Assembly (NCBI GenBank): GCA_034509755.1
Contig: CM067561.1
Coordinates: 7,444,646 to 7,508,645, forward strand
Length of the DNA stretch: 64,000 bases
Source: Anisodus tanguticus
Taxonomy: Eukaryota > Streptophyta > Magnoliopsida > Solanales > Solanaceae
Reading direction: 5' to 3'
Both the position numbers and the translations under genes were made by a program. Position 1 is the first letter of the stretch. Every line of letters begins with the position of its first letter. The notes beneath the pieces are model-generated. The model did no database searches and was not told the DNA's origin. It saw nothing but the letters and a program-made list of their open reading frames with translations. This document shows, one piece after another, positions 46,480 through 56,370 of this stretch.

Positions 46480-47085
46480 AAATGGTCTGTGCGATCGAAA
46501 AAGTGCCTAAATTTTCCTGGCGGAATTTGTTTGAACAAACTCGTCGGCTAAAAGGACTTCTCTTTTGAGTCCCTTTAGTCGTCTTTGCGTCCATGTCCAA
46601 GGAGTTAGCCCTTGCAGGCTGTGTCTTTGTTAAAACAGATTTTCAAATCATACTTCAAGTTGGTGTACCGCGTGTTAAACAGGCAGAGACCGCCCCAGGC
46701 TTCGCCATAATTCGCATCGTTGGTTGAATAAGATTAGATTAGTCTCGCTAAATTCCCCGACCTGGGAGAACACAGGGTCAAGACAAGCCCTGACCCGCCT
46801 AAATGGAATTCATATCTCCTTCGTCTGGTCGAGAAGGGAGGGGAACTGGACTCTGCCTCTTCTATTACATTTATAATATATTACGGAGAAGTCCATTCTC
46901 GTCATGATCGATCCACGTCCTAGCGTAGTACCCAGCTTGCTTAGCAACTAAAGCTATCTTACTAAGGTGGTTTACTTTTTCATTTTGAAAAAAGAAGGCA
47001 AAGACTTTTTTCCTTGATTGCACGAGCTAGCCAGCAAACCCAGCAGCAACTAGAGCATCCCGTCTAAAGGTCGAGGGCCCTATGA
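46480..47085. other. Compositionally foreign block, possible organellar DNA insert
   Basis: About 600 bp with balanced base use and few A/T runs, lying inside an AT-rich LTR. Segments such as GGACTTCTCTTTTGAGTCCC (a short inverted repeat) and CCGACCTGGGAGAACACAGG look like plant mitochondrial intergenic DNA in style. No gene can be read in it. The origin is a guess from appearance; the boundaries are approximate. Confidence 0.35.
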
Positions 47086-47110
47086 TGACTTTGATGGGTT
47101 TATCCCAATG

Positions 47111-47237
47111 TGATCTAGTTGGATCTAGTTACGAACGAAGTGATGATATTATAGCCTATATTGGCTGGTTTTCTGATTTGGTCTAGTTGGACCTGGTTCT
47201 GGATGAAGTGATGATATTATGACCTATATTGCTGGTT
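47111..47237. repeat. Two-copy tandem repeat, about 70-bp unit
   Basis: TGATCTAGTTGGATCTAGTT...AAGTGATGATATTATAGCC is followed by TGGTCTAGTTGGACCTGGTT...AAGTGATGATATTATGACC. The copies have diverged, so the duplication is old and probably part of the LTR itself. Confidence 0.75.
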
Positions 47238-48010
47238 AAACCTGGTTTCGGGTGGGTATATTGACCTCGCGAGTCTTTCATGGGTCACTACTATCAATTA
47301 AAGGAGTGTGTATGTCAGTTGCATATGTCCATTGCATTGCATTACATTTCATCTCTTTCTGTGATTATTGAGGTGGTTTGAGCTTATTATTGGATTATTG
47401 AATTGAATTGTGTTAAACTGCTCTATATGATAATTCTCGAAAGTGTATATGATTTGTGGAGTTATTTTCCTCTTAATAGTTGATTAATTTATTGTTTAGA
47501 ATTATATCTGTTTAAGCAAGCATTTTCAAGACCAACTCTCACCACTATTTTGTTGGAGACGGTCATGAGACTTGCTAAGTACACGTGCTTCCCCTACTCA
47601 TACTACATTTGATGCACTTTTATGTGCAAGTCTATACTGAGTACTAGCTAATTTCAAAGAGACTTTGTCATTTGGAGTTTACGGAGTGAGCTATTGGCCG
47701 ATCCGCAACACTGGATTGTGACTCTGTTTCTTTATTTAGTTGTCTTTGTATTTCTAGATAGTGTAGTGACAAAACTATTATATTATACTTTTAGTTAGGT
47801 GATCTTGACTCATTTCACCAGATTTTTTGGGCATTTCGATTGTACCTTCCGTGTTTATGTTGTATTCCGTATAATTTTTTCATAATTTATCGCTATTTAT
47901 ATTTATTTTATATATGTTAATAATGAAATAATTTAAAATATAAATATGATTCGCCTATCGAATTGAGCGTATGTGCCATCATGACGTAGAGAAAATTTTG
48001 GATCGTGCCA

Positions 48011-49317
48011 GCTCCTCACAATGTGAAATTAGGTTCTTAGAGAGGAAAAGACTGACAAAAAGAACAAAACCTATTTGTTGTTTTGGCCAGAATTTCGTCT
48101 CCAAATTGTATGGCCTATGAAGCATCTCCCTTGCTCAATAATGGACCACAAGGACACTATAAACTTGTTTTATTTGGTGCGTGTCTCCATAGAAGTTCAT
48201 AATTTCATCATTCTTGTAATATTCTCTTAATTATCTTTTAGGGTCTATTTTAAATATTTCACACCAGACACTCCCGTGGGATGATTAAAACCGGAATCAA
48301 TAGAAAACATATTTGCCTCGAAAGCTTTTTTCCCAATATTTCTAAGAAAGCCAAGAATAAAATTGAAATATAATTTATTAAATTTTATTTAGCTTAAATC
48401 AAACGCATATTTTATATCATATCACATATATCATATTTTTAATTCTGTGATTCAAATATCTACCAATAAAAGTCTAATAAATAATTTGATCATTATTTAA
48501 TTCTCATATTATAATCTTCACATTATTATCTTAATATAACTTATTTGCAAAAACAAACAATCCCTACGGAAATGTTTGGGACAGTGATTCTTTTCCCAAT
48601 TTCCGCTCAAACGGTTACATTAATCATAAATTTATACTAAAACTATATTTTTTTACTTTGAAATATACAATTTTCATAAATTAACCCATAAATCTATTGT
48701 TAATAAAAAATGAGATCCTCACAATTTTGTGGCGTAAAACCTGCTTTCCTGGCATCAAAGCTCTTGCCGGCTCTTCATTTTAGTCATCCACCGAATTATG
48801 ATATTTTGGACATGTGAACCTATGTATATGTGGTGTGTCTGTGAGGCATAAAAAATAGTGGATACTCTATCTAGGCGGGAATCCAGTCCCTTTTTGACTT
48901 CCTAAGAAGTGTGGCCTCGAATTAATAGGTCGGTAGGTAAATTATTTTGTCGATAGCGGCTAGAAGCAACTGAAATTTAAAATGTGAAACAATACAGTTT
49001 GAATTGTAATTTCTGAGAAATTAAACTTTATTTAGTGGAAAGAGTATATAAATAGCATTTTTGAATAAACAAGTTTTATTTATTTAAAATTCGTTAAGAG
49101 AGAAAAGCGACGACTTGGAGTACGCAAATATTCGGTCTATTATTATGATGTCATCCCATACGCACATCATATTCACGTATGACCGATTCGTTCGCACAAA
49201 GTTTCAAATATTATAAATTGCCCCCAAGGTATTATAAAATAATTGTAAATAGCCCAACTCCAAATTCAAAAAACTTGTCCTCCAAGCTTTGAAGACTAGT
49301 ATCCCTAGGATTTCTCC
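48011..49317. other. Spacer and upstream region of the EF-hand gene
   Basis: No ORF of note. AT-rich host sequence with no recognised element ends. It should contain the distal promoter of the gene at 49435. An ACGT core (TTCACGTATG) lies at about 49172-49181. Confidence 0.5.
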
Positions 49318-49324
49318 TATAAAT
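49318..49324 (+). promoter_or_regulatory. TATA box of the EF-hand gene
   Basis: TATAAAT, 111 bp before the ATG. A start site about 30 bp on (near 49350) would give a leader of about 85 bases. No upstream ATG lies between there and the start codon at 49435. Confidence 0.6.
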
Positions 49325-49434
49325 TCGCCACACATTTTACTCCAATATTCTCTATAGACTTTTATTTCCTACATTTTTCCTAAATAGCCGAGCGCATTAA
49401 GTTCTTCAATTACCGGCAAAAAATATCACCGGAA

Positions 49435-49893
49435 ATGTGTCCGACGGGAACTGTTCTGCATTCTGAAGCTACCGGAAAGACAAATCTCCGGTCAGCATTC
49501 GACGTTTTAGACGTTGACCGAGATGGAAAGATAAGCAGCGACGATCTCCGAACATCATACGGCGGATTCGTCGGCGATGACGTCATTGGTACGATGATGA
49601 CGGTGGCCGATTTCAACAAAGACGGTTACGTTGAATTCGACGAATTCGAGAAGGTTCTGGATAGTTCTAAAAGGAGAAATGGAAGGTCGTTAAATGTAAT
49701 GGAAGATGTTTTCAAGGTGATGGACAAAGATGGTGATGGCAAAGTTGGGCTTGAGGATCTTAAGAGTTATCTTAATTGGGCTGGGCTTCAAGTGGATGAT
49801 GATGATGTTAAGTCCATGATCAAATTGGGCCGTGGTGATGATAAAAATGGTGGTGTTACCTATGAAGGTTTTCTCCAGATTTTGTCTCTTTGA
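49435..49893 (+). CDS. CP1: EF-hand calcium-binding protein, CP1-like
   Basis: An intact, intronless 152-residue protein with four EF-hand positions. It probably binds calcium and acts as a calmodulin-like sensor. Loops are at residues 26-37 (D26-D28-D30-S34-D37), 59-70 (D59-N61-D63-E67-E70) and 97-108 (D97-D99-D101-D108); all three carry the ligand residues. The fourth (about 134-145) starts with Gly and ends with Gly, so it is probably unable to bind calcium. The N-terminus MCPTG and the VxDVDRDGKIS and FEKVL contexts match my knowledge of Arabidopsis CP1 (At5g49480). No signal peptide or membrane segment is seen. Codon use and the unbroken frame set it apart from the surrounding repeats. 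The start is the first ATG after the TATA box. Its target and tissue are unknown from sequence. Confidence 0.93.
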   Translation: MCPTGTVLHSEATGKTNLRSAFDVLDVDRDGKISSDDLRTSYGGFVGDDVIGTMMTVADFNKDGYVEFDEFEKVLDSSKRRNGRSLNVMEDVFKVMDKDGDGKVGLEDLKSYLNWAGLQVDDDDVKSMIKLGRGDDKNGGVTYEGFLQILSL

Positions 49894-50228
49894 TTTGTAA
49901 CTCACAAATCCAATACATAACATTGAAACAATTTCAAAGAAGATTGATGACGATGATAAATGTTAGATTAGGTGAAGAAGTATTGGTTTGATTTGTATTT
50001 TTCAATGATTTGTCAAGTTCAATGTAGCGTGGTGCTTCATATGCTATTGGCATATTCGAGAATCTAACCACCACCCCCCCCCCCCTCTCCCACCAAAAAT
50101 AATAAAAAAAGAAAGAGTGTTGTTCTACCAGAGTACATTTTTATTTTTGTTTCCAAGTCTCTGATATTGTTTGTTTCCGTTTCATTCTAGGCCAAGGTTG
50201 AAGATGAAGTCATTTTTCCTAATTAATA

Positions 50229-50486
50229 CTACCTCTATTCCAATTATGTGTCATCATTTTTTTTATCCGTCCTAAAAAATATATCATATTTTTATATTTA
50301 GAAACTGATTTAGAGCCATATATTTATATAAGACTTGTTTTGGATCACATATTTCAAAAGTATTCATTTTTTCTTAAATTTTATGTCAAATCAAATAATA
50401 TCACATAAATTGCTTCAAAAGTCTTACTTTCTTTCTTAAACTCTATGTCAAATCAAATAATGACACATAAATTGGGACGGAGGGAG
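50229..50486. mobile_element. Stowaway-type MITE (258 bp)
   Basis: Flanked by TA at 50227-50228 and 50487-50488. The left end is CTACCTCTATTCCAATTATG; the right end, reversed, is CTCCCTCCGTCCCAATTTATG, the familiar Tc1/mariner-derived MITE terminus. It has no coding capacity. The subterminal segment TATGTCAAATCAAATAAT is present twice (about 50382 and 50446), a duplication of the right end. It lies 0.34 kb past the EF-hand stop codon, where it could affect 3' end formation. Confidence 0.85.
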
Positions 50487-50600
50487 TATTGAGGATTAAA
50501 TGTGGGTATATATAGGACATAATTCTTAGATGATTCTGATTTCTGATAAACTGCAATTGAATTCCACTTAGTATTTTCAGACAAAATGGTATTCTTGCTA

Positions 50601-51382
50601 CTTCCTCCATCCCAAAATAAATGTCATTTTACTAAAAAAGATTTATTTCAAAATAACACTCGTTTTAGGAATTAATGACAAAAGTTAGAATATTTTTTCA
50701 ACTATATTTTTTTTGTGACAAACTGTAAATATTATCATACCAATAAAATAAGTCATACACCTCCTTAACCACCCTCTAGGAAGGGTGCTGGGAATATCAG
50801 ATCTCCAGAACTAAGTACAAACTCTATCAATCAAACCTATACATTTTCTAGCATTTTTGGTTCCTCTATACATGCTAACTCTCTGAATCACTATACTTTT
50901 AATATGTTGTATAACATAAACATTTTTCCATTTCTGGTTTGCCAAATGTGATAGATTGCAGCTACCAGTTCCTTGTTGAACCTGCACGAGTGTCTCTGCT
51001 TGATTCTGTCCAAGTTGTTGTTAACACTCTTGTGTGGTATATGCATTCCATTCCATTCCATAACTCAGTTGCCCATGTACAGTTCAGGAATAAGTGATGA
51101 GTGTCTTGTATGCTATCCAAGTTACATAATGCAGGCCCATGCCAATCATCCTTTCCTTTCTATCAACCTCCTTCAACGCACTTTGAGGGAGAATAAACAC
51201 TGCTCCCCAAAAATTATGTAGTGAAAATAGACAGAGTTTATCACATGTACCTTCCTGCATCTTTTCAGTGATTTTGACTCACAATTGGTGGCAATCCATC
51301 TAATTCAAAATCACAAAACTTATTTTATTCTTTTAAATTTCGTGCTTAATTGAACAAAGATTTTAAATTGAAATGGAGTGAG
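50601..51382. mobile_element. Second Stowaway-like MITE interrupted by a LINE scrap
   Basis: The left end is CTTCCTCCATCCCAAAATAA after TA; the right end, reversed, is CTCACTCCATTTCAATTT before TA. The ends are more diverged than in the neighbouring MITE. The middle (about 50800-51230) is LINE-like sequence in which a protein piece can be read. Pairing of the two ends is inference. Confidence 0.45.
50800..51230 (-). pseudogene. L1-type LINE zf-RVT fragment
   Basis: On the minus strand one frame reads PALCNLDSIQDTHHLFLNCT, then WATELWNGMEWN (about 51040-51145). This is the C-x2-C-like...H-L-F-x-x-C pattern of the zinc-binding domain found after RT in plant L1 LINEs. Only this domain is present; there is no RT beside it. 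Confidence 0.65.
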
Positions 51383-51644
51383 TATTATATTTATACAGTT
51401 GGCTAGAGACACGCATTAATAGTACGAAGTAGAGTAAACACTTTCGTTGACAGCTAATTTGAAAAGTATAATTAAGATTGGACAAGATCCGATGCAATTT
51501 CTATTTTCAATTTACCAGGCGTTAAATGTGATTCGGATTCACATTTTATAAGCACTGGCCAGTCAGTAAACACGTGATCATATAAAGTGGGAATCAAGGA
51601 TCCAACGCCTACTTTTTTTTCTTCCTTTTTTGCATCATTACAAG

Positions 51645-52360
51645 TAGGGGTGTTGACTGATCGGTTTGGATCAGTTTTTACTTTAAATTATAATCAATTT
51701 AATTTAGTTAATTTTTATTTATTTAAATAAAATACATATTCATCGATTTTGTTGTTAATATTTTGGTTTGATTTGGTTCATTTTTTAAGAAATCTCATCG
51801 ATTTTGTTGTTAACGTTTTGATTTAATTTGGTTCAATTTTTAAGAAATCTAATTGTACTTCTATTATAGGAAAGATTTTTTACCGTTTAATGTGGGAACT
51901 ATAATTTTCTTTGATTATAGAAAAGAAATGTCTTAAAATCATATAAGCATTAATCAAGTGCATAAATTATATAAGAAATACAACTTTTTTTAGATAAATC
52001 TCATAGTTTTTTTCCCCTTAATTAATGAGTTTTGATTCATGATTTTTTCAAAAATGGACCTAAGGTGTAAAGTTCATTAGTCTAATAGAGAAAAATAAAA
52101 TTTTGATGATAAAGTAAATAAAGTATTTAAAATTATTTATAATAAATAAAATATTATGTATATATAATGATAAAATTGTGTATATTTTCTTATTGGTTCA
52201 GTTCGTTTTTTCTGCAGTTTATTTTTACTAAAATCAAACCAATCAAATATTATCATTTAAAAAAAATTTAAAATCAAACTCAAACAACTATCAATTTATT
52301 TAATCAATTTCATTGAATTTGCAGTTTGAATCGTCTTTAACCAAATCCTGGACAACTCTA
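51645..52360. mobile_element. hAT-type MITE with 8-bp target duplication
   Basis: The left end is TAGGGGTGTTGACTGATCGG; the right end, reversed, is TAGAGTTGTCCAGGATTTGG, an inverted pair of the common TAGGGGTGT kind. The flanks are ATTACAAG (51637-51644) and ATTGCAAG (52361-52368): 8 bp with one mismatch, the length made by hAT transposases. There is no coding capacity. It is strongly AT-rich. Confidence 0.8.
51741..51850. repeat. 55-bp tandem repeat in the hAT MITE
   Basis: CATCGATTTTGTTGTTAATA... (51741-51795) is followed by CATCGATTTTGTTGTTAACG... (51796-51850), both ending TTAAGAAATCT-like. About 90% similar by eye. Confidence 0.85.
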
Positions 52361-52403
52361 ATTGCAAGTTAACTGATTTTGCCTAGTTGTAGAATCCAAA
52401 CTT

Positions 52404-52860
52404 CTAACATGTAACAAATACTGGTCGAGACAGTAGAATGATAGCAAAAGAAAAAGACCTACATCTTGGAAATACCTGGAAGAACTTACTCACTTCCAAA
52501 TTTGACGTAAAAAGAATTACATTCAAAAACCTAAATCTACTTTGTTTAAATTTCTGCCAGGAGGATTTTTTTTTTTTCATTTTTATTGCATCTTCCCAGT
52601 TTAGCAAATCTTCTTTGTATAAGTGACCTTCATTTATTAAAAAAATTGGGGGTTGATTTTCCTCCCTCCAGATATATTTAACAATAACTTCATTGACTTC
52701 AAGTAGATATACAATCTTCAATAATAAGCCTAAGAGGTGATACTGTATGTACTTCTCTTCAATAAGTTTGACAATAAATAGGCAATTTATTTCTACTTCT
52801 ACTTCTTTGTATCCCAAGTTTTTTGCTAACTTTAACCCTGGGGCAATACTCTATAATTGT
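52404..52860 (-). pseudogene. LINE-derived RNase H-like (RVT_3) fragment
   Basis: The frame includes LGYKEVEVEINCLFIVKLIE and VNEVIVKYIWREENQPP, matching the late part of the RNase H-like domain at the C-terminus of plant L1-type LINE proteins (E-V-E-x-D, H/Y-I-x-R-E-x-N). Here Asn stands where the catalytic Asp is expected in VEIN. The upstream part of the domain is not readable. Its position relative to the zf-RVT scrap is the reverse of the normal domain order, so they are separate relics. Confidence 0.6.
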
Positions 52861-52921
52861 GTAACGGGGCCTGGAGTAGCCTTTCACTTACCTGAGTATC
52901 TCATTATCTATTTTCGATGAT

Positions 52922-53056
52922 ACAATAACAACAACAACATACTCAGTGAAATTCCATAAAGGTGGGTCTGAGAGTGATTGGAGATAGGATGTACGCAGAT
53001 CTTATCTCTACCTTGAGAGGTAGAAACTGTTTTCGGTAGACCCTCAGTATAAGAAC
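52922..53056 (-). mobile_element. Short RTE-tail/SINE-like retroposon (135 bp)
   Basis: Bounded by a 16-bp duplication with one mismatch: ATCTATTTTCGATGAT (52906-52921) and ATCTATTTTCCATGAT (53057-53072). On the plus strand it begins with AACAACAACAACA, the reverse of a TTG tail, and continues into the GTGGGTCTGAGAG and ACGCAGATCTTATCTCTACC block shared with the 3' ends of the RTE LINEs at 27183 and 28394. It is either a very short 5'-truncated LINE or a SINE using the LINE tail. Confidence 0.82.
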
Positions 53057-53141
53057 ATCTATTTTCCATGATCTTCACGAAAAAATCCTCCAAATACTGA
53101 TCTCTAACGTGAGCCTCGATGTTGTCATTGGTATTAAGTTT

Positions 53142-53390
53142 TGAAAGAAATAATCTCTTGATTATTCTCATTAATGAACGAGTATATATACAATTTACAA
53201 TTCTCCATAATACAAAACCTATTCCTATTCTAAACCCAAATCCCTATTATAGTAGTACAAGACTCTTATAATTATAGTAAGTGTACAACATTAATTATGG
53301 TAATATTTACACTAGAATATTGACAATACCGTGACTAACTATTACTTCTAAAAATGTGACTACCTATTACTATATACACGATATTTAACA
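53142..53390 (-). repeat. Copia-2 3' LTR (249 bp)
   Basis: Reads TGAAAGAAATAATC...TATTTAACA on the plus strand. It has the same length as the partner at 57593-57841, with about 15 differences by eye. A GTATATATAC palindrome (about 53182-53191) could act as the TATA box. Confidence 0.93.
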
Positions 53391-53392
53391 CA

Positions 53393-54566
53393 CCACCGCA
53401 GTCATAGCGGGCGGTCTTCGAACGCTGAGACTGTCTCTAAAATCTTCAAAAAGGACCGAGGGAAGACCCTTTGTAAAGATGTTTGCAATTTGATACATGG
53501 AAGGAACATGACAGACGCGTACTTGTCCAAGAGCTACCTTTTCTCGAACAAAGTGAATGTCCATCTCGATATGTTTAGTGCGTTGGTGCTGAACTGGATT
53601 ACCAGAAAGGTAGATGGCACTAACATTATCACAATAAACCAAGGTAGCTTTCTGAATAGGACAATGAAGCTCTAAAAGAAGATTACGTAACCAACATGAT
53701 TCAGATACCACATTGGCCACCCCTCGATACTTGGCCTCTACACTAGAGCGAGACAATGTAGATTGACGTTTCGCAGACCATGAGACCAAGTTATTACCAA
53801 GAAACATGCAATAACAAGACGTAGAGCGTCTGGTGTCTGGACAGCTATCCCAATCAGCATTTGTATACGAGACAAATGTAGACGATGAGGGATATAAATG
53901 TAATCCAAAGTCAAGTGTCCCCTGGATATACCGAATAATGCGTTTGAGCGCATTCATATGCTCAAATTTGGGATCATGCATAAACAAACACTCCTGATGT
54001 ACGGCATACGTAATGTCTGGTCTCGTGAACGTAAGATACTGAAGAGCCCCTGCAAGACTGCAATAACGGGTCATATCCTCGTACGGGGAGCCAGCCGCAG
54101 CACCCAGTTTGGATTTAGTAGCAACTGGAGTGGAAGTGGACTTACTGGATGACATCTCAGCCCTCTCAATGATCTCAGCTACATACTTCATTTGGGATAA
54201 GAACAACCCACCTGCATGACAAGTGACAGCAATCCCCAAAAAGTAACTCAAGGGACCCAAGTCTTTCATAGCCAACTCAGAATTGAGCATTGTCATGATA
54301 GACTGGCGTAATGCATCAAAAGAGCCAGTCAAGATAATATCATCCACATATAATAGTATATAAGCCAGGGAATAACCACGACGATATATAAACAATGAAT
54401 TATCAGACCTGCTGTGAGAGAATCCAATAGTCGAAACATAGTCAGCAAACCTCTTATACAAAGCCCTTAGAGACTGCTTAAGCCCATACAAGGAATTCTT
54501 CAACAAACAAACATGATGAGGATATACTGTCTCTTTAAAATCACCATGTAAGAAAGCATTCTTCAC
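53393..54566 (-). pseudogene. Copia-2 RT core and RNase H, long open frame
   Basis: An open stretch of 390 codons. RT: KNAFLHGDFKETVY joins directly to PHHVCLLKNSLYGLKQ, lacking 12 residues that Copia-3 has. LLYVDDIILT (YVDD at residues 73-76) is intact. RNase H: SYTNADWDSCPDTRRSTS and SSVEAKYRGVAN, where the Copia-3 equivalents are SYTDADW and SSAEAEY, so a catalytic Asp and Glu are both changed. It ends TKHIEMDIHFVREKV..ANIFTKGLP. The length of the frame makes this the most readable pol segment in the window. Confidence 0.9.
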
Positions 54567-54584
54567 ATCTAACTGATGAATGGG

Positions 54585-55412
54585 TCATTCTTTCAAAAGA
54601 GTCAAGCTAAGCATAGTGCGAATGGTAGCCGGCTTGACCATCAGACTAAATGTATCACCACAATCGACACCCACCTGCTGAGTCTTACCATCACCTACAA
54701 GACAAGCCTTATGCCTCGCAAAAGAACCGTCAGCGTTGTCCTTATGAGCAAAAATCCACATAGACCGAATAATATTAACACTAGAAGGACGGAACACCAA
54801 CTCCTACGTCTTATTATCCATAAGAGCATTATATTCGTCGGTCATAGCAATTTTCCAATTCGGGTCATTTAAAACAGACACTAGGTTACGGGGTAAGGGT
54901 GATTTAAGAACATTAGAATTTAAATTAAAATGTCTTTTTGATTTAAAAATACCCCATTGACTACGAGTGACTGATCTTTGACTCGGGGGAGAATTGGGCG
55001 GATTTTGGATAATATCGGAACACGTGACGGACTGTCCAACAGGCAGTGGGCCTGCTGGCCCAACTTGGTAATAGGCCACTGTTTCCATTGCTAGAACTGG
55101 AACAAGAACTGGGCTAGAACTGGGCTGGGGAGGCGGCCCAGTTGCTGGACCCACGACGGGATGTAGGGACTGGACTGTAGAACCAGCGGGCAGTGGGCCC
55201 CCTGGCGTATTTGGGGTGCGGGATAAGTCCGAAAAATGGTGAATAATATACGGGGATATACCATCATCCAAAAAATTATACGAACTAGGCACAGGATTAC
55301 TAACCTTGGCAAACGAAAATTGGGATTCATAAAAAATGACATGGCGACTAATGATGATTTTATTAGATGATAAATCAAAACATTTGTAAACGAAAAGGGG
55401 GTATGGAAGCAT
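54585..55412 (-). pseudogene. Copia-2 integrase tail, linker and RT start
   Basis: From the upper end: the integrase C-terminal KCFDLSSNKIIISRHVIFYE piece, a Pro/Gly-rich linker (GGPLPAGS, VGPATGPPPQPSSSP, VGPAGPLPVGQS), then the RT start NDPNWKIAMTDEYNALMDNK. A TAG at about 54808 and a TGA at about 54585 interrupt it; each falls at a Trp position of the family. Upstream of KCFDL about 80 codons of integrase are deleted. Confidence 0.87.
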
Positions 55413-56370
55413 GAATCAATAAAGTTCGGACAATGTTATTAATGGTACAAATTTTTCGTTCGGCTTTCCCATTTTGTGAAGACGTATGAGGACAAGAAAA
55501 ATGAAAATTAATTCCATTATTAGCAAAAAATTCCCAAAACACCGCATTATCATATTCTTCTCCATTATCACATTGAATATATTTTATTTCCTGTTCGAAT
55601 TGGGTTCTAATAAATGCTCTAAATTTTAAGAAAGTGGAAAAAACTTGAGATTTTTTCGCTATCGGAAAAGTCCATAAAAATTATAATAATCATCGAGAAA
55701 TAGAACATCATAATGATGACCCAAAGAACTGAGAACAGGAGATGTCCATAAATTGCTATAAATAATATCAAATTGCATTAAAGTATGAGAATTGGAGTCT
55801 ACAAACAGCAATCTAACATTTTTTCCTAAATAACAAGATTGACAATTCGGAGTACTACGCGTACCTTAACAAGAAATAAAATTCTTTTTATCTAAGAAAG
55901 ACAAAATAGACGACCCAGGGTGACCTAGAGGAGCATGCCACAAGGAAGGAGCAAAGGCTGCAAAAGTGGATGGCAAGGCTGGACTCGAGAGGCTAGAACA
56001 TGGCGTGATAGGATAAATATCTCCCCTACTATCACACCTCATTAGATGAATCCCCTTCTTGAAATCCTTCACAGAAAACCCAAACAGATCAAATTCAATA
56101 GAAACAGAATTATCATTGGTGAATTTATGGACATACACCAAATTTTAATCAATTTAGAGGCATGAAGGGTATTTTTCAAAATAAGGGGTGGATGGGGGGG
56201 GGAGACAAAGTTTTATACCCGTAACCACGAATTGGAATTGAATTTACCATTACCAACAATTATACCACGATTGTTGCTCAAATTGGAATAAGACGAGAGA
56301 GTACCTGAGTCAGACGTCATGTGAGTAGTGGCACCAGTGTCCATGTACCAATTTGGGTCCGAGGGATTTA
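55413..56370 (-). pseudogene. Copia-2 protease and integrase, fragmented
   Basis: The protease block WYMDTGATTHMTS lies near 56310-56350 with DTG intact. The pre-integrase piece (55866-56141) has SLWHAPLGHPGSSILSFLDK with the first zinc-binding His residues. The integrase core (55413-55865) is readable only in pieces across frames. Confidence 0.8.

Larger units (their letters stand above)
33028..48010 (+). mobile_element. Gypsy C: degenerate plus-strand element split by Gypsy D
   Basis: The tail of a 5' LTR (33028-33294) is followed by a primer binding site in plus orientation and 2.5 kb of decayed internal sequence to 35821. Gypsy D occupies 35822-45545. Then come the Gypsy C polypurine tract and a 3' LTR (45586-48010). 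The two LTR ends align over about 250 bp, for example GATTGTACCTTCCGTGTTTA and its match at 33124-33143. Most of the coding part is missing, and no TSD can be tested because the left LTR is truncated. Confidence 0.78.
45586..48010 (+). repeat. Gypsy C 3' LTR (2.4 kb, with an insert)
   Basis: It begins TGTAATGACTTATC and ends GGATCGTGCCA. It includes a block of different composition (about 46480-47085) and a two-copy tandem repeat just after it. Its last 250 bp match the 5' LTR remnant at 33028-33294. Confidence 0.82.

Noticed and set aside
46480..47085. A protein or structural RNA gene in the GC-balanced block
   Set aside because: No frame is open over a useful length and no tRNA or rRNA signature is visible; only an organellar origin is proposed.
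49410..49923. Minus-strand ORFs over the EF-hand gene
   Set aside because: Shadows of a well-supported plus-strand coding region.
50060..50085. Long C run (also near 32600, 28310, 56200 and 63728)
   Set aside because: Homopolymers of this kind may be assembly or sequencing artefacts and carry no visible function.
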